Shown: positions 1 to 10,360 of the stretch, piece by piece | How positions within the stretch are numbered: position 1 is the stretch's first letter | Layout of the letters: each line of letters starts with the position of its first letter | From: Chrysopilus asiliformis | Lineage: Eukaryota; Arthropoda; Insecta; Diptera; Rhagionidae | NCBI GenBank assembly: GCA_964034945.1 | Contig: OZ035960.1 | Span: 27,825,487-27,889,486 of the forward strand | DNA length: 64,000 nucleotides | Direction of reading: 5' to 3' | The notes under the pieces: model-generated | Told to the model about the DNA's origin: nothing | What the model saw: only the letters and a program-made list of their open reading frames with translations | Database searches by the model: none | Position numbers and translations under genes: made by a program

Positions 1-1766
1 GTGAGAAATAGTGGTTTAATTGAATTCAGATGTATGGAAGACTTATTCAAAATTGTATTCTGAGCACTTTTTCCATCTGACATATCGTTTTCAAGAAAAT
101 TTGAAAAAAGTTTTTCATTTGTTTGGTAATTGCTTTATGGTCGAAAATGGATAGACCAATTTTGCACATTAACGAACCTAACCCACATTTTTCTAACTCA
201 CATTTTTCTTGCGAAACGCTTCTTTCATAACATCCGTTGTTTGAAAAATTTATGAAAATATTACATATAAATTTCATATTTATATAAAAGGTCGAAAACG
301 ACATTTTGTTGAACTTTGAATACGCAAAAAATAGCTTCAATTCAACAAGGACTCCCAAATGAAAATTAGAAATAAATTGTGTAGTCTGAAATTGTCAGTT
401 TCAAACGCATTACGACATTCCATAATTAAATTACTTTAGATCGTATCCTCCTATGGAAACAACGAAAAACCAAGTTCCAATGCAACAGTAAAATATTTTC
501 AAGATTTTTCTACCATTTCCTAAAAGAGGAATGCATCCATCAAGTACAGCAAGTAAATTAAGTGATGCCAAAGGGACTAAATGAAAACGCCCAGAGACCG
601 ACAGATTTTATCGATTTAAGTTTTAATTACGAGCCAGACGGAAGCTTTACCTTTAGATACATATCTGTAGATAGAAACATAGATATTTTTAGGCACGCAG
701 ATTTTCATTGCATATCCGTTCGGACTGGATGATAAAAGAAAGGGACAGGAACGCCACTTTTTGCAGGTTAATAGAAATTTTCTCATATCCCAAATGAGCG
801 TAAATTAAATTCTAAATACCTAAAAGTATTTTTTGAATTAAATTTTTTTGTCTATTTTCAATTTTGTAATCATAGACGAGCGATTGTTAAAAATTCATAA
901 CCGCAAAACCCATTCATAGTCCTTAAAGTCTTATTAAATTAAATTCATTACAGATATGGATGTTATTTGAAAATGTCCATTAAATTATAATCAAATGTAT
1001 GTTTTTTGATTTTAGCAAATTTATGCTTTTAATGGGAGATTATATTAAGTTGATAAACGAAAACTAAATAAGAACAATTAGATTGAGATAAAATGTGGAA
1101 AATGTTTCGAAATTGCAGCAAATGAAATGTTCACACATGACGAAACCTTCTCCCATAAGGGGACATTTCATAGCAGTCTCTTAGTAACAAACATCAGGGC
1201 TGGTATCTTTAGCATTGAAAGTACATAAGATTATATATGTACAATATATGTACAGTATTTACACACCGAATGATTGCAAGAAAATCTGTTTTTACTTGGT
1301 GTGGCTTTAGCATCCCTCCAACAGACTTGAGTCACAGATATGTTCCATGTAAATCATTTACACCAATTTTAAAATAAAATTCTTAACCACATGTACAATG
1401 TGAGACACCAGCAATTCCTTTTAGCTTAAACGTTATATGAGACGAATGGATCAACAGGAGGAAAATGTTTTGATATGTTGGATTACTTCATGTTGTACTC
1501 ACCCTAAAAGAGGAAATAGGTGGATGACTTTGGTTAAAAAATCCGGAAAACTGTATCCGCAAGTGTAAAAAGCATACATGGATTTGCATATGAGTGTGTG
1601 ATATAAAGGGTGATGATGTAAATTAAAATAATTTCGTTAAATAAAATTTCGTTGGAGGATAAATTCGATAGAAGTGAAATTAAAAGGGATAGTTGAAATA
1701 AATTTAACGGCTAATTCGATTTAAATGGACATTAATTTTCTGAAATGGCTAAATATAAATAGACTA
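1..1766. other. Unassigned AT-rich stretch
   Basis: No coding region, RNA gene or repeat family was recognised. Open frames here are short, compositionally AT-driven and show no domain pattern. Confidence 0.5.
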
Positions 1767-2288
1767 TTTTTATACTCTATATGATATATCATATAGAAGT
1801 ATATTAGACTTAGTATACCGTTTGTGAAGCGAACCAATCGTCGGACATAAAAATGAACTACACCAGGGTGTTAAGGATTTTGTTAAAGACTTTGATTTCC
1901 GCATGTACGTCCGTCTGTCTGAAGACCATAACTTTCGAAAGGATTAAACTAGAGATATGAAATTTGGTATAGTTAGGTTTCTCGTAAATGGCTAGACTAA
2001 GCTCTTGAACGGTCAAAATTGAACTATTACCTCTCTTCTCCCCCATACAAACGAAATAGTTTTTCGCATTTTTCTCGAGAACGGTGAGTGATATTGAAAA
2101 ATTTATAGAGATAAAATGTGTTTAGAATATGATTTTACATAATCGTTCCAGACATCAAAATCCAATCGTACCACTCCTTTTTCCCTCTCCTATAGAAATG
2201 GGTTTTTTTTTTCAAATAAACATTTTGTCTGTCATCATATAGAGCATTTGACGATTGGCCCCTAGCAATTGTAGCTTTTCTTATGTTT
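1767..2288 (+). repeat. Family B repeat, copy 1 (near full length)
   Basis: It starts with 'tttttatactctatatgat' and ends with 'caattgtagcttttcttatg'. In between, in the order shared with the other B copies, are a block like 'ataccgtttgtgaag', 'aaaatgaactacaccag', a short 'cgtccgtctgtctg' tract, 'ttcgaaaggatt', 'taaatggctagactaag', 'ccatacaaacgaaatag' and 'catcaaaatccaatcg'. Family A has the same block order and similar ends, so A and B appear to be diverged relatives. The minus strand contains a 62-codon open frame (1858-2046) matching part of the frame seen in family A, but it is short and probably not coding. The class is unknown. Confidence 0.75.
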
Positions 2289-2526
2289 CAATTTTAATTT
2301 AATATTATTATAAAAAATTTCCCCTAATTTCCCGTTTTTCAAAGTAGGTCCTTAAATATAAAATATCTGATGTAAACAGCACATGACTTTCTTATACAAA
2401 ATCTACGTTTCTGCACAATTTACCTGACGAATAAAATATTAGTTTACATAAAAATATGAACTATTTAGTGTTTCACCATTGAACCACTTCTAATTCATGG
2501 TTTATACTCGACCTTTTAGCATTGAA

Positions 2527-2772
2527 TCCTATTGGAATTTCTCGGCTTATAAGGTCTGCAAAAACCAAAATCCTGTAAGCCTGCGTGGAAGCTGGCAAAG
2601 CAGGCTCTGATGACGGTGAGCCAGCTTTCCATACCAGAAACAGGCTCCTGATGGGTTTTCAGGGCAGACATGTCCGACCTGTTGGGGGGAAATTTGGATG
2701 TGAAAACATCCGCAAAAATAATATAATTTGGTTGTTTTTGCAGACCTTATAAGCCGAGAAATTCCAATAGGA
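2527..2772. mobile_element. Inverted-repeat element Z, copy 1 (246 bp, 39-bp TIRs)
   Basis: Positions 2527-2565 and 2734-2772 are perfect inverted repeats of 39 bp beginning 'tcctattggaatttctcg'. The interior is more GC-rich than its surroundings and contains 'gaagctggcaaagcaggctc' and 'gacctgttggggggaaattt'. It lies inside family C. A 15-bp direct repeat 'ataaaaatatgaact' occurs at 2448-2462 and 2772-2786, so the inserted unit may be larger (2463-2771). A second, one-ended copy in the opposite orientation is at 60004-60216. It has no coding capacity. Confidence 0.8.
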
Positions 2773-3313
2773 TAAAAATATGAACTTTCATTTTACAAAA
2801 TCTAAAATATCTGGATAACGGTAAAAGATATCGATTTACGATAAAAAGCAAAAATGTGGAGATAACTTTAATTCTTCCATAAACTGTTTTTTTTCGAAAA
2901 ATCGTTACTTTACAAGCAACTTGCAAAATTATATTTTTTACATTCTAATGATAATGTCTCGATAACGGTAAAAGATATTGGATAACAGTAAAAAATGATG
3001 ACAAACAGTATTCTCTTCAATTCATCTCATATAAAGTCAGTTTTTTCGCGAAAATCGCAAAAAACTGTTGTTTTTTTAAATAATTGTAAATCTTGATAAC
3101 GGCTTGAGATATACAACAGTTCTAGTAAAAGACAAAAATGGGGGAAATTTTATTGTTTTGTATTATAAATATAACACTGACACAGAAGACTCTGAAAAAC
3201 GCATAGTTTCAGAGTAAATCAGAACAAACGAAATAGTGTTTTTTATAAAGCTGCCATTTTGGTTACTTCCGGTCGAATTTCCACCAAAAGGTTATAGGAC
3301 TGTCCTATTCCAG

Positions 3314-3430
3314 TGGCCTATTTCCCCAAAATACAAATTACAATTACAAATTTGTACTAAAGCAAAATATTGACTTATTACAAACTTTGTTAAAAACAAA
3401 TAAAAATTTGTAAGTTGGTGAAATAAGCCA
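3314..3430. mobile_element. 117-bp inverted-repeat element AA with 3-bp target duplication
   Basis: The ends 'tggcctatttccccaa' and 'ttggtgaaataagcca' are imperfect inverted repeats. The trinucleotide 'cag' flanks both sides (3311-3313, 3431-3433). Family C copy 2 at about 23971-23980 has 'atttcaggac' with one 'cag' and no insert, which is a natural empty site. The interior is mostly ACAAATT/AATTTGT in both orientations. The 3-bp duplication would fit PIF/Harbinger size, but the superfamily is not established. Confidence 0.75.
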
Positions 3431-3645
3431 CAGGACCAACCATGCTTCTAAAATTTCATGGCTTTAGCTCTATAAGTTTTTGAGAAATCTTGTACACAGA
3501 CTGAGAGACAGACAGAGAGACATTTTTGTAATAATACTCAAATCGACTCAGGAGTCATCGGGAAATGTTTTTTAGGCAAAATTAAGAGGTCGTCATTTTT
3601 CATGAATACAATACTTTTTTATACTACGTATAAGAAAATAAAAAT

Positions 3646-4080
3646 CCACGGGAAGAATGCAATTTGAAGTAATACGACTGCCTGAGGCTGTTGATTTGTC
3701 ATAAAAAAATCTGCTTACCTTATTGCAGGAGGTTTTTATTCGGATTAATGATTAATTTCGCCTGCGGCTCATTTAAATGCAAGCTAAGTTGGACTGGCAA
3801 TTTAATAGGTCTGAATTATTTTTCAAAATTTGTAACATATGTAATGGTATCGAAATCGTAAATTAAAAACAAAACAAACAATCGATGACAAATTCTGACA
3901 TGACCATAAGTATGCATGCAATGGGTTACTCGTGCTGTGAACTTCATGACTCAACATAAAGTCCACTCAATGCACAAGCATACGGTAGTCAGGTGCATTC
4001 AAATCGAAGATGAAATTTGATTCGGATGACACAATTGACGATTTGATAATTTATGATTTCGAACCTAAGACAACAAAATG
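3646..4080. other. Unassigned stretch
   Basis: AT-rich sequence with no recognised gene or repeat family. Confidence 0.45.
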
Positions 4081-4330
4081 CACCGTGAGAAAAAGTTTAC
4101 TTAACATTTAAGAAAGTAATTATGTATTTAAGAATTAGGGCACTTGTAGAATTATGTGCAATATTGTAAATAAGAAAGCGGCGCCTATAAAAGCCGCATT
4201 AGCTATAGGAAGAATTCAGAATTAAACTTACGCTTTAATTGAGCAGTTCGTCTTTTTCTCATTAACATTCTGGCAGTCTTTTTAGACGCCTGTTAAATTG
4301 CTGGTACCTCCGCCAGCAGGATAAAATAAA
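4081..4330 (+). repeat. Possible solo LTR or promoter-like fragment
   Basis: The block contains a TATA-like 'cctataaaagccgc' at about 4186, followed by 'gaagaattcagaattaaac' and a T-rich stretch ending 'cattctggcagtc'. This resembles the U3/R/U5 layout of some insect Ty3/gypsy LTRs, where a TATAAAAG box is followed by a GAATTAAA/AATAAA-like signal. No second LTR, primer-binding site or target duplication was confirmed, so it could be an unrelated promoter-like sequence. Confidence 0.25.
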
Positions 4331-4484
4331 TAACGGAGCTATAGGCAACATTATTGGACTTCGTTAGTTAGAACATCTTATATTACACATATATGACTTT
4401 TTTAAAATTCCCCACTACTTTTAGTGGCGGTTTGCCGTAAGGGCATACCGAGGATCTAATGCTCATGCAAATCAAAACCCACGG

Positions 4485-4640
4485 CTGAGATTTTTCCGGA
4501 ACATTTGAGGAAAAAGATGACGGTATCCTTGCGGGACCTTCCGTTATCCTTATCGACTTCTTAACATCAGAATTCGATCGGCCACCCCAAAACCTCCAGA
4601 CAGACAGACAAACAGATACGAAGGCAAGCTAAAAAAATAA
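4485..4640 (+). repeat. Family D/W fragment
   Basis: 'tatccttgcgggaccttccg' and 'ttatccttatcgacttctta' match the core of the D tandem unit. They are followed by 'accccaaaacctc' and a GACAGACAGAC tract. It is a short relic. Confidence 0.5.
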
Positions 4641-5507
4641 CACAATTTTTTTCTTTTATCAGGGGAAAAGTCAACAACAACAATATCTACTATGAAGGTA
4701 TTCGTCATTTTTTGAATACTTCTGTAAAGTAGAAATTTAAATTCGAAATAACCAATTTAAATTTATACTTTACAAAAGTATTCAAAAAGTTCAAAAACCT
4801 TTAAATTGGAAATAACCAAAAATAAATCTGTCGTATTATTTTACTAGCATTAATACTCTGGTGTCAATTTACCGATCAGATATTAAGTTCACAGCATCCA
4901 CCCCTAATTTTCGGATATTTTGTAATAATGAAACTTTTCTAATCAGATAGAACCATAAAGAATGGTTCAATGGGGCTTTTCAGTCAATGAATATTCAGAA
5001 ATCATCGCTAGATTTAAAAAAAAATCACCTAAAGATTTCCGTTTCCCCGTTGCCCGTTTAAAGGCAATTAAGGTTTAGTGGAAGCGAGTTGAGCGTCCCG
5101 GTTATCTCTAAAAGTCATACTTTCCGTTTTACCTCTGATAATTGCTCGGCACTGGTATAGCCTCTTCTCGTAGAAAGCGGCGAAGATACGGCCAATGTGA
5201 CGTAGAATAATGGTGTCTTTGAAGAAGGTTAAGATGATGTCGTTGTTGAGGGTCGTCACCATCATCATCATCCGCCGACAACATCAACAATAAATGAAAT
5301 GAGTTTTTTCTTTCTTTTTTTTTTGCGATAAAAATATTTACGAGTACGTGAACGTAACAATAGTAAAAAAATGTTTTAATGATGTGGCTCCACGGCAAAT
5401 GAGGTTGTGTGCATTTGTTTATAAAAAAAATAAGAAAAAAGGGATCCTTGTTTTCCTTCAACCACGCGTACACATAACGGGATAACTGAAAACAGAATAC
5501 AACTTTG
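4641..5507. other. Unassigned stretch with a moderately GC-rich patch
   Basis: Positions 5045-5290 are less AT-rich than their surroundings and the minus strand is open for 67 codons (5068-5271), starting with a run of methionines produced by a CAT trinucleotide run. No domain was recognised. It could be a host non-coding or exon fragment, but nothing supports calling a gene. Confidence 0.35.
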
Positions 5508-5586
5508 TACAAGGGCGGGCCGAAAAGTAATCGGTCTAGGCAATAGATAGTGCCAGCAGTATCAGAGCAATGTTGTTTTTCGTAAA

Positions 5587-5818
5587 TCGTCAGCGTAAAG
5601 TGAAATTGTTCTAAGATATCACATTTTACAGTAGAGTAAAAAAAAACATTGTTAAATCAATTTAAAATTGAGTTTTGTTTAAATGAGAATTTTTTTAAAA
5701 ATTAAACGAGGTTCAGTTTTCTTTAAATGAAAATTAAAACAATTTAACAAGGTTTTTTTTGCTCTTCTGTAAAATTTGATATTTTCGACCTAGCATAATT
5801 TCACTTTAAGCTGACGAC
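5587..5818. mobile_element. Nested palindromic MITE inside the mariner element
   Basis: The left arm beginning 'gtcagcgtaaagtgaaatt' is complemented by the right arm ending 'aatttcactttaagctgac'. The arms extend inward through 'attttacag.agag.aaaaaaa.c.ttgttaaat' for more than 70 bp each. It sits between the mariner 5' TIR and the transposase start, where no such sequence belongs. No target duplication was resolved. Confidence 0.7.
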
Positions 5819-5915
5819 ATACTATCCATCAAATGACTTCTGTCAAATTTTCAGCGAGTGGCTACTTTGTGTTTGGCAGTCATTGAAAGCGAACAGCTTT
5901 TGTATTTTTACAAAA

Positions 5916-6348
5916 ATGAATAAATCGAATATCGTGCAATGAGTATATATTTTTTGGAAAAGAGAACGAACGATGAGATCAACACCGAATTGAACGCTGA
6001 TCTGATATTAACAATAAAATATTGGACAGTTGAATTTAAATGCGATCGTACGAGCATTTTTGGTAAAAAATCCATGATATCGCGATGGCAAAATTTCAGT
6101 AATTGCTATACGAATTAGCTCCTCATCCACCATATTCTCCAGATTTGACCTCTTCCAACTATTATCTATTTCCAAACTTGAAGAAATGGCTTGGTGATAA
6201 GAGATTTGGGTCGAAGAAGGTGATCGCTGAAATGGAGGTCTATTTTGAGGGCTTCGAGAAATCATCGTACTATTCGGAATATATCAAAAAATTGGAGAAT
6301 CGTTGGACGAAGTGTATCTCCCTAAAACAAGACTATTATGAGATATGA
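5916..6348 (+). pseudogene. Mariner transposase relic (DNA-binding start joined to C-terminal block)
   Basis: In a full mariner, this protein cuts and pastes the element using three acidic residues in an RNase H-like fold. Here an N-terminal piece begins MNKS at 5916. After a one-base frame change near 5925 it reads EYRAMSIYFLEKRTNDEINT followed by TIKYWTVEFKCDRTSIF, the helix-turn-helix part. Translation then jumps to the C-terminal block: LLYELAPHPPYSPDL, which contains the third catalytic acidic position, then YYLFPNLKKWLGDKRFGS and LENRWTKCISL, ending at 6348. The central region with the first two catalytic residues is missing. With in-frame stops it cannot be functional. The match to the mariner C-terminal signature, also found in SETMAR, is strong. 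Confidence 0.85.
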
Positions 6349-6411
6349 AATGAGTTTTGCCGAAAAAAGTTGTTTTCTTGCAAAGGCCGATTACTTTTCA
6401 GCAAGCCCTTA

Positions 6412-7000
6412 TAGTGGTTTAGATTTTGCACGAGCCGGTACACTGCATCTGAGAGATAGAAGAGTCTAGAGCCAAGGGAATCAAGAGGATAGGACTATAA
6501 AGGACGTTATCTGACACAAAATAAAGAAAAACCCCCCTGAAGAAAAAGGGTCTACTAGTACTATACAAACTATGTGTACATTGTATACATATTGGAATAC
6601 GTTATAAGAATACTATGTGCGGTTCTTATATGGCAAGAAATTGTAAACACTGGCACCACCCTGAAGGCATTATCAACTCATTGTGTCGCGCCGTTTTATA
6701 ACTCAGTTGGTGAAACTTTTACCAACTTCTCTATATATTTATTTTTTTTCGCTATTAGGAGATAGCGGAACCAAATTCTACTCCCATTGATAGAATTTTC
6801 GCATATATGAAAAGCATTGAAACTAAACTTAAGGGAAAATTTAGTAAAAATTGTGGTTTTATGTATGTACGGATGGTAGCGTCATGAGTCATTTTAACGA
6901 TATACGCTATTGTTAGCTTAATTGAGCCAGGCGCGCTTCCAGACTTTCATGACATAGAAGATTCAAAATCGCCTTTTCAGCTAGTCAATCTAGTATTTTT
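6412..7000. other. Unassigned stretch
   Basis: No recognised gene or family. It lies between the mariner element and family A copy 1. Confidence 0.45.
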
Positions 7001-7552
7001 TATACCCGTATGGTGAAACCAAAGGGTATATTAACTTTGCTTTACCGTTTGTAACGCCAAGATCCCGTCATCACACACAAAAATGAATTACACCAGTGTG
7101 TTTAGAATGATTAAAAAAATTGAATTTTGCATGTCCGTCCGTCTGTCCGTCTGTCCGTCTGTCCGTCCGTCCGTCCGTCCGTCTGTGGCGCGGATTGCGG
7201 GCGCACGGATTGAGCTAGAGACTTGAAATTTTCACAGATCCGTTTTCTGTAAAATGCGAAGCTAAGTTCGTTAATGGGCAAAAATGGACCATACGAACGA
7301 AAACGATTTTTGTGAATATCTCAAAAACGGTGCATCTCATCAAAAAAGTCCAAGAACAAAAGTTATTTAGGATATGATTCTACATAAAACTTCCATACAT
7401 CAAAATCCGATTGGAATAAATTTAAAAAAATCTTATTGGAAAGTTTGACTTCAAAGTGGAATTTTGGTAAAACTGTTCGAATTTTGATATGAATATCACC
7501 ATACGGGTCTCCAATGATTGCCAGATTGGCAATTATAGCTTTTGTTATGTTT
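7001..7552 (+). repeat. Family A repeat, copy 1
   Basis: It begins 'tatacccgtatggtgaaacc' and ends 'aattatagcttttgttatg'. ACCCGTATGGTGA at 7004-7016 is the exact inverse of TCACCATACGGGT at 7496-7508. Interior blocks are 'gatcccgtcatcacacac', 'gaattacaccagtgtgttta', a (CCGT/CTGT)n tract at 7132-7186, 'gagctagagacttgaaattt', and 'aggatatgattctacataaa'. A small hairpin 'ttgccagattggcaa' lies near the 3' end. There is no target duplication and no convincing protein. Confidence 0.8.
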
Positions 7553-9232
7553 TTCTCTTGCCTTTGGTATTTTAGGGAACGAGCTTTACAATTATTTATA
7601 CCATTTGTACCTGACAATTGAAAACTAATGAAAAGAATTGCAAATTCTTTTGCGAGAAATCTAATGTTCACGTCAATACATATTGGAAATATGTCAAAAT
7701 GCGATTTTCGTAAAGTTGCAAAGTGTAATGAATACCCCTTAGATTTGCTCATCATTAATTTCGACAAAGGCGCTCTCGTAAAACCAATCAGACCACGACG
7801 GGAATGCCAATAAACATACTTTCTATCAATTTTAAATTCTGGCTTTTTTGTATAATATACTGAAATTTGCGGCCCTCAAATACCGGCGCCCCTATTTCAA
7901 CGCCATTGCCAAGGTTTAAGATACTAGTTTCTCTCTATCTGTAAGTTTGGTAACAATAAACATTCCAAATTTCATCCTGTATTCCCCTAATGTTTATTTT
8001 TTGTCGCCTTCTCTATCATTAATTTTGTACTTTCTTCTAGCTACATTTAGCGAAGCGATGTTATAAAATATTCCCATTTTATTTCGTTTCGTACCGATCT
8101 TCTTACTCGTTTTCACGTTAAGAGTTTTCCATAGAAATGTACTTCAACTGTTGAACCCTCTTTGCCTCTATCAACTTCCCTCGCACTCAATGGCATTTTT
8201 CTGTTTATTGACAAAGGCTGAGACAGATGAGTTGAGCTTTCGAGATATTTTTATTGACAAAAGTTCTGGTCCTATGTGATTTGTTCCATCCCGGCGATTC
8301 CCAGTCACCCTTAAGAGTTCGCCCTTTGCCATACATTTTGAAGCCGCCTCGGTGTAGACAAAAAGCACATATTATGAATTTAACCCCCACAGGAGGTGAA
8401 TTGACATGAGAATCCTTTTTGGTTTCATAGTGTACACACAAACATCAGCCACCCTTTCCATGCCCCATTTCGAGTTTTTCGGGTGCTTTGCCTCAATCAT
8501 AAAATTTTTTCCTTTGTTTATTTGCCAAAGGATCCAAATATTTCAAGTTTTATTGTATGTTTTACTTAATTGGGGGCTGTAAATGGAATTGAAGAGAAAA
8601 TGAGAATTGAAAGAGTCTGGCGTTTGGCTTGTGATGATAGCAATTCTATGCCACGGTGAGTGAATAAAAATTATGAAATTTTTCTTGGGGTCGACGGCAG
8701 TTAAAAACTCAAGCGATTATTTTCCTTAGAAAAATATCATTTTCCTTCCACTTTGTTTCATTTAATTCAAAAAAAACTTCTTGGTGTTTTATTTATTTTT
8801 TTGTTTCTTTCGTTCTTTGAGAATGATGAAAACATTAGGAAGAAATATAATTGCTGATTAGGAAGATAAATCACAATTTAATTTCTTTTCATAATTTTTC
8901 TTATACGAGGTAAGGGTATTCTTATCGCATTAGACACACTCAGAAGTCAAATTGAATTTGTAATGAATATCAATTGAATTTTTTGTGTATTAAAATATTT
9001 TTATACAATGGGGTTTAGAGAGCAGGAATGCCTCATTAGGAATGATTTCTGTAACCCATTCTCTGTTTCTTTGTTTGATGACAAAATATCTTAAAACTGT
9101 AAGACTGTCTCAACCCTTTCGCATCCGGTGTTCTGTGTATGTAGGCAACATCTGAACGGGACCAGAATTAACATATAGTATGGACAAAAAATTGATTATC
9201 TCCCCCTTTAGATGATCTTTAGGTAGCGGACA
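7553..9232. other. Unassigned stretch
   Basis: No transposon or domain was recognised. Positions 8160-8460 are somewhat richer in GC, with overlapping minus-strand open frames of 65 and 78 codons (8171-8368, 8205-8441) that match nothing I know. Two overlapping frames being open argues against coding. Confidence 0.4.
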
Positions 9233-9330
9233 AGGGGCATGATAGGAGAAGGGGCATGATAGGAGAAGGGGCATGATAGGAGAAGGGGCGTGATAGGGAT
9301 AGGGGCGTGATAGGGGATGGTGCGCGTGAA
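9233..9330 (+). repeat. Minisatellite, roughly 18-bp units
   Basis: 'aggagaaggggcatgat' is repeated about three times in a row, then degenerates to 'agggataggggcgtgat' and similar forms. Four to five units are recognisable. Confidence 0.85.
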
Positions 9331-9505
9331 GATGAGAAGGGGGGGAGGGCTGAGGAAAATTTTTGTTGTTTATTCGTTAAATCACCGGTGAGCCCATTTC
9401 AACCAGGCCAGTGCTATACCTCGAGAAAAAAATCTTGCAATCGTTACTTTTGTAAAATGCAAAAAAAAAACAAAAAAAAAACAAAAAAAAAAAATAAATA
9501 CTACA

Positions 9506-10104
9506 TACCCGTCGTTGCCGGGTTAAAGTTTTTGTATAAGTTTTAGAATACCAAAAAAAAAACGGAAAGAACTTAAAAACTTTTGAGAAAAACCTTATCT
9601 TTTCCGTTTTGAATTAGTCTAACACCCGATTCGTGATCAGCGATCCCAAAAACCTCCTAATATAATTTTTTCCCGGGAAAAACGGAAATGTTATTTAGGC
9701 TATCCTTGCAGGACCTTTCAATTTAAATTTTGATTTGTAACACCGGATTCGGAATCAGCGATTCCAAAAACCCCCTAATGCCGATTTTTCGCGGGACAAA
9801 CGTTATTTGCGTTATCCTTACAGGGCCTTCAGTCTCGAATTACGAATTTCTAACACCGGACCCCGAAAAACCTCGAGTGACACTTTTCAGGCTCTTAATG
9901 AGCAGGATTCATTGCGAAAATCAAGGTTTTAAAACAACCAAACCCTCGTTTCCCCCTTAGCGGTAAAATTTCGAAAAAAAACCCGGCTTAGTGAGCGTCT
10001 ACTGTGAAAATTTGGGGCATACTGTGAAAGTTTCAAGTTTCTAGCTTCAGGGGTTTGGCCCGGGCGTTGATGAGTCAGTCAGTCAAATTAAACGATTTTA
10101 TATA
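9506..10104 (+). repeat. Family D repeat, copy 1
   Basis: It starts with 'acccgtcgttgccgggtt' and contains three diverged tandem units, each with 'gattcg.gatcagcgat', 'aaaaccccctaatgc', 'gggaaaaacgg' and 'gttatccttacagg' elements (about 9598, 9712 and 9817). It closes with 'ttagtgagcg', 'tcaagtttctagcttcagg' and 'cgttgatgagtcagtcagtc' before a T/A-rich tail. Copy 4 at 52038 shares both ends. An inverted-repeat element is inserted in the tail. The class is unassigned; possibly a retroelement 3' region. Confidence 0.65.
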
Positions 10105-10360
10105 TCGCTCACCGGCGGCTATAGTGGCACAACTCAAAAAAATTCAAATTTAAACTCTGAACGCCATTATGATTAAAATTTAACTCTCCACAATTTTGTA
10201 AAATCGGCAGTTCGATATCACTTCTCAATTCCGAAAGATGACGATAGTGGTATTAAACTTTCGTCGCTTTCCTACCAAATTGAAAAAAGGGATGATTTTT
10301 AATCGCTTATATCTCGAAACTGAAAAAATGAGTTGTGCCACTATACCCGCCGGTGAGCGA
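10105..10360. mobile_element. MITE E (256 bp, about 31-bp TIRs)
   Basis: 'cgctcaccggcggctatag' at 10105 is matched by the complement of 'ctatacccgccggtgagcg' at 10342-10360. The TIR continues through 'tggcacaactca' with one mismatch. 'tatat' lies on both sides, inside the tail of family D copy 1. It has no coding capacity. Confidence 0.8.

Larger units (their letters stand above)
2375..3645 (+). repeat. Family C repeat, copy 1, with two nested insertions
   Basis: Recurrent blocks 'gataacggtaaaagatat' at about 2814 and 2950, 'cgaaaatcgcaaaaaactgt' at about 3050, 'ccgccattttgg'-like sequence, 'gagaaatcttgtacacag' with a GACAGACAGA tract, and a 3' end 'gaatacaatactt' match copy 2 at 23260-24190 in the same order. 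It is interrupted by an inverted-repeat element (2527-2772) and a 117-bp element (3314-3430). It has no open frame of note. It may be the non-coding part of a retroelement, but the class is unproven. Confidence 0.7.
5510..6411 (+). mobile_element. Mariner-family element, 902 bp, internally deleted
   Basis: Terminal inverted repeats near 'aagggcgggccgaaaagtaa' (left) and the complement of 'ttacttttcagcaagccctt' (right) are bounded by TA on both sides (5508-5509, 6412-6413), the target duplication of Tc1/mariner elements. Inside are transposase relics (5916-6348) and a nested palindromic element (5587-5818). It is too short for an autonomous mariner of about 1.3 kb once the nested insert is subtracted. 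Confidence 0.85.

Noticed and set aside
5068..5271. 67-codon minus-strand frame starting with a methionine run
   Set aside because: The methionines come from a CAT trinucleotide run. No domain was seen, and the overlapping frame 5129-5512 is also open.
7513..7545. Helitron 3' end in family A, based on the small hairpin near the terminus
   Set aside because: The stem is short and AT-rich, no CTRR terminus follows, and no 5' TC start is evident. Kept only as a question in the findings.
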